From contig JAJPHC010000057.1 in the NCBI GenBank assembly GCA_021325515.1, positions 62,001-126,000 of the forward strand: a DNA stretch of 64,000 bases, in the 5' to 3' direction. The DNA comes from Acidobacteriota bacterium (GTDB lineage: Bacteria; Acidobacteriota; Thermoanaerobaculia; Gp7-AA8). The first letter of the stretch is position 1, and every line of letters begins with the position of its first letter. Under the pieces are notes generated by a model, which saw only the letters and a program-made list of their open reading frames with translations, ran no database searches and was not told the DNA's origin. The translations under genes were made by a program, and so were the position numbers. This document shows, piece by piece, positions 23,805-32,805 of the stretch.

Positions 23805-25070
23805 ATGGACGAGGACATTCTGGCGACGATGATCGCCCGGTGGCGCGATGACGCGGGCGGTACGTACCAGTCGTGGTTTCTGTGGGAAGAGCGCCTGAAG
23901 AACTTCCGCTCCATCCGCCGCGGCCTGGCGAAAGTTGTCGATGAGATCGAGACCGGGACATTCGGAAATCTCTACCGCGGCTCGTCGCTCGAGACCGTCG
24001 TCGGCTCAATCGCCGAGCAACGTCAGATTTTCAAGGGTGCCGACCATGCCTTTCTCTGGAAGCCGAAGCTCCGCATCCCTGACATCTATGAATCACCGTT
24101 GAATCAGCGCGCATTCGGTAAGTTCCTCGACGCCTGTTGTTGCTGCACCGGCGAAGCGGACGTGCTCGGAGCAATCCATGCGCTGGACGCGCATCGCATC
24201 AAGGGGCTCGGACCGGCCGCCGCGAACCTGCTCTACTTTCTTCATCCCACGATCGCCCCACCATTCAATACCGCGATCGCCAACGGCTACTCGGCACTGA
24301 CCCGAACGAAAGTAAAGCTCGGACGATGGGACGAATATCTGGCTATGCGTACAGGCATCCTGCGGATGAACATGACGCATCAGAAACTGCTGTCAAACGA
24401 TCTTGGCGCGATCGCCGGGTTTCTCTTCGACGTCGGCTCCGGACGCTATCCACTGCCTCCTACCGATGATGAGTCAACAGGCGCTCGCGCGGCATGGGAG
24501 GCGGAGCTGGCGATCGTACGCGAGACGGCAAAGCAGGCAAGGGCATCGGCTGCGGAGCGCGAGGGCGAGCAATCGCATACGGCCGTTCAGGGCTGGCTTC
24601 GCGATCTCGGAATCGCGCTCGGTTTTCAGGTTCACATCGCCGCAAACGATCGCTCGCGTGTGTGGGGCGAAGGAAAACTGGCTGACGGCTGCCTCGAGGA
24701 GCTTCCTCCGCGGCTGCGCACAGCGCCAGGCGCCGACGCGGTGCGCCTTATCGACGTTCTGTGGCTGCAATCCGATGACGTAGTGGCCGCTTTCGAAGTC
24801 GAACATTCGACGAGCATTTACTCTGGAATCGTTCGCCTTCTCGACCTCGCGTACGGAGCTGCCGGTGCAACGCGCTCGCTGTTCCTCGTCGCGCCGGACG
24901 CGCGTGAAGAAGAAGTACGCGCGCAGCTCCAACGTCCCGCGTTCCGAGGGATCGGGGAGCTTGGCGTTCGCTACCTCCCGTACGGCGAGCTCGAACGCCA
25001 CCGCGAGAGCATGGCGCGTTTCGGTGAAGGGTTGAAAGCGATCCTCTCCGTTTCACGAGCGATCGCGTAG
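23805..25070 (+). CDS. Helix-hairpin-helix and PD-(D/E)XK-like protein
   Basis: 421 residues, cytosolic. The N-terminal half (1-210) is helical and contains a helix-hairpin-helix-like stretch IKGLGPAAANLLYFLHP followed by Cys cluster DACCCCTGEAD upstream of it. Residues 225-250 are a charged linker. The C-terminal half has VRLIDVLWLQSDDVVAAFEVEHSTSIYSG, which looks like a PD-(D/E)XK nuclease core with Asp, then Glu-x-Glu, and a trailing R/D helix (IVRLLDL). This architecture recalls restriction-type or DNA-repair nucleases. No methyltransferase partner is adjacent, so an orphan nuclease-like protein is the best description. Confidence 0.55.
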   Translation: MDEDILATMIARWRDDAGGTYQSWFLWEERLKNFRSIRRGLAKVVDEIETGTFGNLYRGSSLETVVGSIAEQRQIFKGADHAFLWKPKLRIPDIYESPLNQRAFGKFLDACCCCTGEADVLGAIHALDAHRIKGLGPAAANLLYFLHPTIAPPFNTAIANGYSALTRTKVKLGRWDEYLAMRTGILRMNMTHQKLLSNDLGAIAGFLFDVGSGRYPLPPTDDESTGARAAWEAELAIVRETAKQARASAAEREGEQSHTAVQGWLRDLGIALGFQVHIAANDRSRVWGEGKLADGCLEELPPRLRTAPGADAVRLIDVLWLQSDDVVAAFEVEHSTSIYSGIVRLLDLAYGAAGATRSLFLVAPDAREEEVRAQLQRPAFRGIGELGVRYLPYGELERHRESMARFGEGLKAILSVSRAIA

Positions 25071-25082
25071 CACGGACCTGCG

Positions 25083-25098
25083 TGTGACGTCGATCACC
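25083..25098. promoter_or_regulatory. CRP/FNR-like site upstream of cus leader gene
   Basis: TGTGA-CGTCGA-TCACC fits the CRP/FNR-family dyad (TGTGA-N6-TCACA). It lies 66 bases before the small Cys-rich gene that opens the cus operon. Similar dyads lie at 41082 and 50063, and all three cores contain CG/TC steps. Confidence 0.45.
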
Positions 25099-25163
25099 CG
25101 CGCCGGTGAGCCGAGGCACGCCACGGAATGCGATCGGCTCGTATCTTGTCGTTGCATACGGCG

Positions 25164-25574
25164 ATGAACACAACCCACCACATCACCACGACGATATCGC
25201 AGCGATTGATCGCATGCGCTGGCGTGATCGTCCTGTTCGCGGTGTTTTTCGCTCTCCCGCTGTACGCGGCCGTCAATCTCTGCACGATGCCCTGCTGCCA
25301 TCACGACGGCTCGTCGGAGCAGCCGGCTGTCGGCGCCGGCATGTCTGGATGCGCGTCGGACTGCTCGATCAGTGCGGACGCAGCGACCGCTGCAGAGTCG
25401 ATTCGCTCGGTCGCGCCAGCCCGCAGAGGCTTGGAGCATGCCATCGCGGCGACGCAGGTCGTCGCGGCGATCACCACCGCAAGTGATGGCGTTCCCCCGG
25501 TGCGCGACGAGGCGCGACCACGTTCGAGCAGCGCCGCACCGCTTCACGTCCTGAACTCCCTCTTCCGCATCTGA
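25164..25574 (+). CDS. Small exported Cys-rich protein ahead of cus operon ('FRI' family)
   Basis: 136 residues from ATG 25164 (or 148 from ATG 25128). One signal/anchor helix (ACAGVIVLFAVFFALPLYA) runs into NLCTMPCCHHDG, a compact Cys-Cys-His-His metal site. The middle is Ala/Ser/Arg-rich with more Cys (SGCASDCSIS). The chain ends APLHVLNSLFRI at the stop. The N-terminal site and the C-terminus are both shared with 42220 and partly with 34956, while the middle is not conserved. Only 73 bases separate it from the cusC start. It might be a copper-sensing leader peptide or a periplasmic chaperone. Confidence 0.65.
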   Translation: MNTTHHITTTISQRLIACAGVIVLFAVFFALPLYAAVNLCTMPCCHHDGSSEQPAVGAGMSGCASDCSISADAATAAESIRSVAPARRGLEHAIAATQVVAAITTASDGVPPVRDEARPRSSSAAPLHVLNSLFRI

Positions 25575-25647
25575 TTCGGCGGTTTTCTCCCTCTCGCCCA
25601 CCCAGGCGCACGCCCAATGTGCGTCTGTGCTCGAAGGAGACCGCAAC

Positions 25648-27036
25648 GTGTCGATCCGTACCCGATTCGCCGCCGCATTTCTCGTCCTCGTGACGTTCGC
25701 GGCGGACGCGCAAACTACAGGACAAACCGCCGCCGTTCGCGCGGCTCTGCAGGACCCGCAGCTCGAGGCACTCGTCGCCGAGGCGCTACAGCAGGCGCCG
25801 GAGATGGCAGCCGCGCAGGCGAATGTCGAAGCGGCGCAGCGACGCATCATCCCGGCACGGACGCTCGCCGACCCGTTCGTATCCACCACCTATCAGAACG
25901 ACGGCCGCACCCCGTCCCTCGGCAGCGCCGAGGGGAGTTTCCTCGGGCTGATGGCGAGTCAGGCCATTCCGTGGCCGGGCAAGCTGCGGCTCTCTGGTGA
26001 CGTGGCCGCGAGTGAAGCGCGCGAGATCGAGCGCGGAACGCTCGGGCGCACCGGGCTCACGCTCGAAGCGCGTGTCCGCAACGCCTGGTACGACGTCGTT
26101 CTCGCCCGCGCCATCGATCGCATCATCGAGGATCGCCGCACCGCGGCGACGCAGATCGAGGCATCGGTGCGCGAACGGTACGCGGCCGGGCTCGCCGTGC
26201 AGCAGGACGTGCTCCGCGCGCAGGTCGAGCTGGCGCGTATCGACGAATTGAAGGCGACACAGGCGGCGACGATCACGAGCCGTCTCGCAGAGCTGAACAG
26301 ACTCGTGAGCGAAGCGCAGGATCGTGCGATCGCAACGGCCGATCGTCTGCCGGACGACCACACCGTGCCATCGCTCGGTGAGCTGATCGCTTCGGCGTCG
26401 GCGCGCAGCCCTGAGCTCGCAGCCTCGCGGCAGGGCATCGAGACCGGCCGCATTCGCGTCGATCTGGCGAAGAAGAACTTCCTCCCCGACTTCACCGTGA
26501 ACGCCGGATCGATGTACCGCGGCAATTTTGCGATGGGACCGATGTGGCAGGTCGGGGTCGGCGTCTCGATCCCGGCGTGGATCAATCGCCGGCAGCAGAA
26601 CCAGCTCGCCGAAGCGCAGGCGATCGTTCGCGGGCGCACGGCGGAAAGCGACGCGGTTGCGCGCGAGCTGGAACTGCGGACCCGCGAGCGGGTGGCGCAG
26701 CTCGATGCTGCGCTGCGGATCGCATCGCTTTATCGCGACAAGGTTCTTCCGCTCGATGACGTCTCGCTCGAATCGGCGCTGGCCAGCTATCAGGCCGGCA
26801 AAGTGCCGTTCATCACCGTGCTCGACGCGCTGAACACGCTCTACAGCGACCGCGCGATCTACGAAGGAAGGCTCGCCGAAAGCGCGAAGTGGCGCGTGGC
26901 CATCGATGAAGCGAGCCTGCAGCCGACCGCCATGGCGGGCACGCCATCGATGGGCGGTTCGGCGATGAGCGGTGGCACATCTGCACCGTCGGCAAAGACA
27001 ACCAGCAACTCTTCCAGCATGAATTCGATGAGGTGA
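25648..27036 (+). CDS. cusC: CusC/TolC-family outer-membrane factor
   Basis: 462 residues starting at GTG 25648, chosen because AAGGAG lies 8 bases upstream and it leaves a clean signal (FAAAFLVLVTFAADAQ). The chain has two OEP repeats: LVAEALQQAPEMAAAQANVEAAQRR and SPELAASRQGIETGRIRVDLAKK, each starting a long coiled-coil hairpin. The tail is Met/Ser-rich (MGGSAMSGG). It is the outer channel for the CusB-CusA pump encoded immediately downstream, with the cusB ribosome site overlapping its end. Confidence 0.9.
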   Translation: MSIRTRFAAAFLVLVTFAADAQTTGQTAAVRAALQDPQLEALVAEALQQAPEMAAAQANVEAAQRRIIPARTLADPFVSTTYQNDGRTPSLGSAEGSFLGLMASQAIPWPGKLRLSGDVAASEAREIERGTLGRTGLTLEARVRNAWYDVVLARAIDRIIEDRRTAATQIEASVRERYAAGLAVQQDVLRAQVELARIDELKATQAATITSRLAELNRLVSEAQDRAIATADRLPDDHTVPSLGELIASASARSPELAASRQGIETGRIRVDLAKKNFLPDFTVNAGSMYRGNFAMGPMWQVGVGVSIPAWINRRQQNQLAEAQAIVRGRTAESDAVARELELRTRERVAQLDAALRIASLYRDKVLPLDDVSLESALASYQAGKVPFITVLDALNTLYSDRAIYEGRLAESAKWRVAIDEASLQPTAMAGTPSMGGSAMSGGTSAPSAKTTSNSSSMNSMR

Positions 27037-27041
27037 TCACG

Positions 27042-28418
27042 ATGAAAACAAAACTCCCCTGGATTCTCACGCTCCTCCTCGCGATCGCACTCGTCGTCGT
27101 CGTGTTTGCACGGCCCGGCAACAAGAGCTCTGCGTCCGCGGCTTCGGGCGAGAAGAAAGTCCTGTACTGGGTCGACGCAATGAATCCGACGCACAAGTTC
27201 GATAAGCCCGGCAAGGCACCCGATGGAATGGATCTCGTTCCGGTCTACGCCGACGAGCCGGCCCAACCGCTAACGGCGGCGAAGAAAAAAGTTCTCTATT
27301 GGGTCGATCCTATGCATCCAGCCTATAAGTCGGACAAGCCCGGCAAGGCGCCCGATTGCGGCATGGAGCTCGTGCCCGTGTACGAAGACGGAGGCGCCGC
27401 GACGGCGTCGACCGTGAGCGGCTACGCGAACGTGAAACTCACCTCCGACCGGCAGCAACTGATCGGTGTGCAGACGGGCATGACGGAAATGCGATCCCTC
27501 GGACGTTCGGTGCGCACCGTGGGGCGCGTCGCCGTTGATGAAACACGCCTCTACAAGATCACGACGAAGTTCGACGGGTACATCGAGAAGCTGTATGTGA
27601 ATGTTACGGGACAGCAGATTCGAAGAGGACAGCCCCTTTTCTCCGTCTACAGTCCCGATCTCCTCTCAACGCAGCAGGAATACCTTCTCGCGCTGCGCGC
27701 GGCGAAGCAATCGCCCTCGCTGTTGGCAGGAGCGCGCCAGCGACTCCTCTTATGGGACATCACACCCGCGGAAATCCGCGAGCTGGAGCGCACCGGCACG
27801 GCGCGCAAGTCGGTCACGATCTATTCGCCGACGAACGGGTTCGTGCTGAACAAGATTGCGGTGGAGGGCGCGCGAGTCACGGCTGGCGAGCCGCTCTTCG
27901 AGATCGCGAATCTCGATCATGTCTGGATTCAGGCCGACGTATACGAGTCCGAACTGCAGTTCATCCGCCTCGGCGCACCAGCGACGACGACGCTTTCGTA
28001 TCTCCCAGGCCGCACGTGGAAGGGGCGCGTGACGTTCATCGCTCCGACCGTCGATCCGATGACACGTACGGTGAAAGTGCGCAGCGAGTTCGAGAACGCG
28101 GACGGTGCGCTCAAGCCCGACATGTTCGGCGACGTCGTGATCGAGCAGCCGGCGCGTGAGGTGGTCGTCGTTCCCGACTCCGCGGTCCTGCAGACCGGCA
28201 CGCGCTCGGTCGTCTTCGTCGTCAAAAGTGACGGGACGTTCGAACCGCGCGAAGTCTCGGTCGGAACGAAGACCGAACAGGTCTACGAAGTGCGCAGCGG
28301 TCTCGTAGCGGGCGAAAAGGTCGTCACACAGGCGAACTTCCTCATCGATTCCGAGTCGCGCTTGAAAGCAGCGCTTGCGCAGATGAACGCACCGGGAGGC
28401 CAGGAGCACGGCCAGTAG
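27042..28418 (+). CDS. cusB: CusB-type membrane fusion protein with two HMBD domains
   Basis: 458 residues from ATG 27042, with GAGGTG in the upstream gene's last codons. An N-terminal membrane anchor (LLLAIALVVVVFA) is followed by two heavy-metal-binding domains. The first (YWVDAMNPTHKFDKPGKAPDGMD) has lost the Cys; the second (YWVDPMHPAYKSDKPG, then DCGMELVPVY) keeps it. The rest is a periplasmic adaptor: barrel-sandwich (GYIEKLYVNVTGQQIRRGQPLF), helical hairpin with QQEYLLALRAAK, and beta-barrel/MP domains (VPDSAVLQTG). It links CusA to CusC and delivers Cu(I)/Ag(I). Confidence 0.92.
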   Translation: MKTKLPWILTLLLAIALVVVVFARPGNKSSASAASGEKKVLYWVDAMNPTHKFDKPGKAPDGMDLVPVYADEPAQPLTAAKKKVLYWVDPMHPAYKSDKPGKAPDCGMELVPVYEDGGAATASTVSGYANVKLTSDRQQLIGVQTGMTEMRSLGRSVRTVGRVAVDETRLYKITTKFDGYIEKLYVNVTGQQIRRGQPLFSVYSPDLLSTQQEYLLALRAAKQSPSLLAGARQRLLLWDITPAEIRELERTGTARKSVTIYSPTNGFVLNKIAVEGARVTAGEPLFEIANLDHVWIQADVYESELQFIRLGAPATTTLSYLPGRTWKGRVTFIAPTVDPMTRTVKVRSEFENADGALKPDMFGDVVIEQPAREVVVVPDSAVLQTGTRSVVFVVKSDGTFEPREVSVGTKTEQVYEVRSGLVAGEKVVTQANFLIDSESRLKAALAQMNAPGGQEHGQ

Positions 28419-28444
28419 CCGGCAGTGCGCGAGGAGAGACCATC

Positions 28445-31400
28445 ATGATTGAAAAACTCATTCGCATCTGCGCAACGAACAAGTTCATGACCCTCACGAT
28501 CATGGCGGCGCTCGTCTTTGCCGGCCTCTGGTCGATGAACCGCATCGCAGTCGATGCGCTGCCTGACCTTTCGGATACGCAGGTCATCATCTATTCGAAG
28601 TGGGACCGGAGCCCCGACATTATCGAGGATCAGGTTACTTACCCGATCGTCACGTCCCTGCTCGGCGCCCCGAAGGTGAAGAGCATCCGCGGGTTTTCTG
28701 ACTTCGGCTATTCGTACGTGTACGTGATCTTCGAAGAGGGAACCGATCTCTATTGGGCGCGCAGCCGCGTCCTCGAGTATCTGTCGAAGACCCAGTCGTC
28801 CCTGCCTCAGGGAGTGAAGACGGAGCTTGGCCCCGACGCGACCGGCGTCGGGTGGGTTTTCCAGTACGCGCTCGTCGACAAGAGCGGAAAACACTCGCTG
28901 GCGGACCTTCGCTCGTTGCAGGACTGGACGATCCGGTATCAGTTGCAGTCCGTGCCAGGCGTCGCGGAAGTTGCGTCGCTCGGCGGCTTCGTTCGCCAGT
29001 ACCAGATCACCGTCGACCCAAACAAGCTCGCGGCCTACCGCATCCCAATCATGGAGGTGATGGAAGCGGTGCGCGGATCGAACAACGAAGTCGGCGCGCG
29101 GCTCGTCGAATGGAGCGGCGCGGAGTACATGGTCCGCGCGCGTGGCTACGTCAAGAACATCGCCGATCTCGAACAGATCGTAGTGAAGACCGACGAGCGC
29201 GGAACGCCCGTGCTCCTGCGCGACGTGGCGAACATCCAGCTCGGGCCGGAGCTTCGGCGCGGCGTCGCGGAGCTGGATGGCCAGGGTGAGACCGCGGCCG
29301 GTGTCGTCATCATGCGGCAACGCGAAAACGCGCTGGAAGTCATCAATCGCGTAAAGGCGCGTCTGGCCGAGATCGAAAAGACACTTCCTGAGGGCGTGAA
29401 GATCGTCACGACCTACGACCGCTCGGAGCTGATCGAGCGCTCCATTCACACGCTCAAGCATGAGCTGCTGCTGGAGATGATCATCGTCTCCCTGATCATC
29501 CTCATTTTCCTCTGGCACATCCCGAGCGCGGTCATCCCGATCTTCACGCTTCCGGCCGCGATCATCATCTCGTTCATCCCGATGAAGATCCTCGGAATCA
29601 ACGCCAACATCATGTCTCTCGGCGGCATCGCCATCGCCATAGGTGCGCTCGTCGATGCTGCGGTGGTCGTTGTCGAAAACGCGCACAAGAAACTCGAGGT
29701 CTGGCAAGCGGAGGGAGGTAAGGGCGACTACAAGGAAGTCCTCATCGGAGCCATCCAGGAAGTCGGCCGTCCGAGCTTCTTCTCGCTCATGGTCATCGCC
29801 CTCTCCTTCATGCCGATCTTCGCACTCGAAGCGCAGGAGGGCCGGCTCTTCAAGCCGCTCGCGTTCACGAAGAACTTCGCCATGGCCATCGCGGCGATCC
29901 TCGCGGTGACGCTGGATCCCGCTATCCGGCTTCTCTTCACGCGCATGAAGGAGTATCGATTTCAGCGCCGGGCAGGAGAACTGCGAGAGGACGGGACGGT
30001 CGTCACGGAGCGCAAGGGTCCGCTGGCTTCGATTGGACGGATCGTCGTCCGTGGTGCGGAGAAGGTTACTAACGCCGTGCTGGTCGGGAAGATGTACCCC
30101 GAGGAGAAGCACCCGATCTCGAAAATCCTCTTCAAGCTCTACACGCGGCCGGCGAAGTTCGTCCTCAAACATCCGCGGCTGGTGATCGGCACCGCGCTGC
30201 TCATCGTGCTGTTCACAATCCCGGTCTACAAGAAGCTCGGTCACGAGTTCATGCCGCCCTTGAACGAGGGATCGATCCTCTACATGCCGACGACGCTCCC
30301 CGGCATCTCGGTGGCGCAGGCCGAAGCGCTTTTGCAGCGGCAGGATCAATTGCTGAAGGGCTTCCCCGAGGTTGAGCGCGTCTTCGGCAAAGCGGGACGT
30401 GCGGAGACATCCACGGATCCGGCGCCGTTCGCGATGATGGAGACGGTCGTCGTGCTCAAACCGACGTCGGAGTGGCGCACGCGGCCGCGGTGGTATTCGA
30501 ACTGGCCGGGCTTCATCAAGCCGTTATTTCGTCCGCTCTGGCCGGAGTCGATCTCCTGGGACGAGCTGGTCAACGAGATGAACACGAAGCTCACGCTCCC
30601 GGGTCAAACGAACGCCTGGACGATGCCGATCAAGAACCGCATCGACATGCTCACGACCGGCATTCGCACCCCGGTGGGGATCAAGATCTTCGGTGCGGAC
30701 CTCAAGGAGATCGAGAAGATCGGTCAACGCCTCGAAGGCATCCTGCAGAGAATCCCCGGAACCCGTAGTGTCTACGGCGAGCGAGTCGCGGGCGGGTACT
30801 TCGTCGACTTCGATCTCAACCGCGCGGCCATCGCGCGCTATGGCCTGCGCATCGGCGACGTGCAGAACGTCATCATGACCGCTATCGGTGGGGAGAACGT
30901 CTCGACGACTGTCGAAGGGCGCGAGCGCTACCCGATCAACATTCGCTACCCGCGCGAGATGCGCGACGACGTCGACAAGCTGGCCCGCACGCTGGTGACG
31001 ATTCCGAGTGCCTCCGGCGCGATGGGCGGCGGTGCGCAGATTCCACTCGGTCAGCTCGCCACGATCAAGCTTGTCGAAGGCCCGTCGATGATCCGCGACG
31101 AGGACGGCCGGCTGTCCGGCTATGTGTACATCGACGTCGATACCGAGAAGCGCGACATCGGCGGCTACGTCGAAGAGGCGAAGAAGGCCGTTGACGGCGA
31201 GATGAAGCTCAAGCCCGGTTACCTGCTTGCGTGGAGTGGGCAGTACGAATCGATGACGCGCGTGAAGGAGAAGATGAAAGTCGTTCTCCCGCTCACGCTC
31301 TTCGTTGTCTTCATGCTCATCTACCTGAACACGAAGTCCTTCCCGAAGACGGCCATCGTGTTGCTCGCCGTCCCGTTCTCCGCGGTCGGCGCGGTCTGGC

Positions 31401-32275
31401 TGCTCTACGCGCTCGGCTACAACATGTCGATCGGTGTGTGGGTGGGGTTGATCGCCTTGCTTGGTCTCGACGCCGAGACCGGCATCTTCATGCTGTTGTA
31501 TCTCGATCTCGCGCACGACGAACGCGTCGCCGCCGGAACGCTGAACACGCGTGAGGATCTGAACGAGGCCATCATGCATGGCGCCGTGCAGCGCGTCCGT
31601 CCGAAAGTGATGACTGTCGCTTGTGCGTTCTTCGGCCTCGTGCCGATCATGTGGTCGACTGGGGCGGGAGCGGACGTTATGAAGCGGATCGCCGCCCCGA
31701 TGATCGGCGGCCTCTTCACGTCGTTCCTCATGGAACTGCTCGTCTACCCAGCCATCTATCTTCTCTGGCGCGAACGCGATCTGCGCCGCCCTGGGCACGT
31801 CGATGAGGAACACCCGAAGCCTCACTGGTGGCAGCGGCCGGCTCTCGTCAGCAGCGTGAGCGGGGTTGTGGTCGCACTCGGAATTGCGAGTTACATGTTC
31901 TTCCCGCGCCCGGAGGTGAGGCCGCTCTTCCCACGATACGAGTCGGTGCGGCAATCGCTTCTGAGCGAATCGCTCGAAGGCGTGAAATCGAACGCCACCC
32001 TACTGGCGAACGATGCACGCGCGTCGAATCAGCCGAAGATCGCGACCGACGCTGACGCGCTGGCGAAGAGCAACGACATCGAGGCTGCGCGCCGCGCATT
32101 CGCCACGCTCTCCGACGCGATGATCGCCTACCGCGGTGCGGCGGACGAGAAACCCAAACCACAGGTCGTTTACTGCTCGATGGCGAAGCACTCGTGGCTC
32201 CAGCCAAAGGGCGACATCAGCAATCCGTATCTCGATCCAGCAATGCGCACATGTGGAGAAGTCAAACAACAGTAG
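28445..32275 (+). CDS. cusA: CusA-type RND pump with C-terminal DUF3347 domain
   Basis: 1276 residues. Residues 1-1110 are a complete heavy-metal RND pump: porter domains, GGIAIAIGALVDAAVVVVENAH in helix 4 with the relay acidic residue, and GLDAETGIFMLLY. Three Met positions expected for Cu(I)/Ag(I) relay are in LYMPTTLPGIS, PFAMMETV and NRIDML. After a last membrane helix (about 1125-1145) an extra periplasmic domain begins at PRYESVRQSLLSE and ends with YCSMAKHSWLQPKG, NPYLDP and MRTCGEVK, the DUF3347 signature. The fusion lengthens the protein by about 130 residues over typical CusA. It probably adds a metal-binding Cys pair at the pump's exit side. Confidence 0.92.
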   Translation: MIEKLIRICATNKFMTLTIMAALVFAGLWSMNRIAVDALPDLSDTQVIIYSKWDRSPDIIEDQVTYPIVTSLLGAPKVKSIRGFSDFGYSYVYVIFEEGTDLYWARSRVLEYLSKTQSSLPQGVKTELGPDATGVGWVFQYALVDKSGKHSLADLRSLQDWTIRYQLQSVPGVAEVASLGGFVRQYQITVDPNKLAAYRIPIMEVMEAVRGSNNEVGARLVEWSGAEYMVRARGYVKNIADLEQIVVKTDERGTPVLLRDVANIQLGPELRRGVAELDGQGETAAGVVIMRQRENALEVINRVKARLAEIEKTLPEGVKIVTTYDRSELIERSIHTLKHELLLEMIIVSLIILIFLWHIPSAVIPIFTLPAAIIISFIPMKILGINANIMSLGGIAIAIGALVDAAVVVVENAHKKLEVWQAEGGKGDYKEVLIGAIQEVGRPSFFSLMVIALSFMPIFALEAQEGRLFKPLAFTKNFAMAIAAILAVTLDPAIRLLFTRMKEYRFQRRAGELREDGTVVTERKGPLASIGRIVVRGAEKVTNAVLVGKMYPEEKHPISKILFKLYTRPAKFVLKHPRLVIGTALLIVLFTIPVYKKLGHEFMPPLNEGSILYMPTTLPGISVAQAEALLQRQDQLLKGFPEVERVFGKAGRAETSTDPAPFAMMETVVVLKPTSEWRTRPRWYSNWPGFIKPLFRPLWPESISWDELVNEMNTKLTLPGQTNAWTMPIKNRIDMLTTGIRTPVGIKIFGADLKEIEKIGQRLEGILQRIPGTRSVYGERVAGGYFVDFDLNRAAIARYGLRIGDVQNVIMTAIGGENVSTTVEGRERYPINIRYPREMRDDVDKLARTLVTIPSASGAMGGGAQIPLGQLATIKLVEGPSMIRDEDGRLSGYVYIDVDTEKRDIGGYVEEAKKAVDGEMKLKPGYLLAWSGQYESMTRVKEKMKVVLPLTLFVVFMLIYLNTKSFPKTAIVLLAVPFSAVGAVWLLYALGYNMSIGVWVGLIALLGLDAETGIFMLLYLDLAHDERVAAGTLNTREDLNEAIMHGAVQRVRPKVMTVACAFFGLVPIMWSTGAGADVMKRIAAPMIGGLFTSFLMELLVYPAIYLLWRERDLRRPGHVDEEHPKPHWWQRPALVSSVSGVVVALGIASYMFFPRPEVRPLFPRYESVRQSLLSESLEGVKSNATLLANDARASNQPKIATDADALAKSNDIEAARRAFATLSDAMIAYRGAADEKPKPQVVYCSMAKHSWLQPKGDISNPYLDPAMRTCGEVKQQ

Positions 32276-32301
32276 CTGCATAAGAAGGAGAAATCGATTC
32301 A

Positions 32302-32766
32302 ATGAAACCGTTCACCCAAATGCTCGTCGCAGTTTCCGCTCTGCTCTTCGCGTTCTCGGCTGGCGCAGGTCAGAGCACGCTCTTTGGAAAATACGAGAAC
32401 GTGCGCCAGGCGCTATTGAAGGATTCACTCACTGACATACAGCGTACGGCAAAGGATCTTGCGGAGGCGGCACGGACAGAGAAGCAGCCTTCGATCGCCG
32501 AGCGCGCCGAGGCGTTGAGCGGCGTAGCCGGCCTCAAAGCGGCGCGCGACTCATTCGCCATGCTGTCGGAGCAGATGATTCGGTTCCGCGACGGCGCGTC
32601 TGGCGATCGCCCGATCGTCATCTACTGTCCAATGCACAAGGCCTCGTGGCTGCAGCCGAAAGGCGCCGTGACCAATCCGTATGCCGACGACGCGTCGATG
32701 CGCTCTTGTGGTCAGGTCCGTAATGACGCAGCGACTGCACCTCCTGCGCATCAACATCACCACTAA
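32302..32766 (+). CDS. Secreted DUF3347 protein
   Basis: 154 residues with signal peptide (VSALLFAFSAGAGQ) and AAGGAG upstream. The domain opens GKYENVRQALLKDSL and ends with VIYCPMHKASWLQPKG, NPYADD and MRSCGQV. It is close in pattern to the C-terminal domain of the CusA encoded 26 bp upstream, so one probably arose from the other. Two Cys, one Met and the HQHHHH tail could bind copper. DUF3347 is known mainly from periplasmic copper systems; its biochemistry is not established. Confidence 0.82.
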   Translation: MKPFTQMLVAVSALLFAFSAGAGQSTLFGKYENVRQALLKDSLTDIQRTAKDLAEAARTEKQPSIAERAEALSGVAGLKAARDSFAMLSEQMIRFRDGASGDRPIVIYCPMHKASWLQPKGAVTNPYADDASMRSCGQVRNDAATAPPAHQHHH

Positions 32767-32805
32767 CGCAACAAAGTCGATTTGGAGTCAAAGGAGTAAA
32801 ACGCC

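Noticed and set aside
30472-31954. Long antisense frames within cusA and other GC-rich genes
   Set aside because: They follow the codon bias of the sense gene and lack ribosome sites; the sense genes have complete domain motifs.
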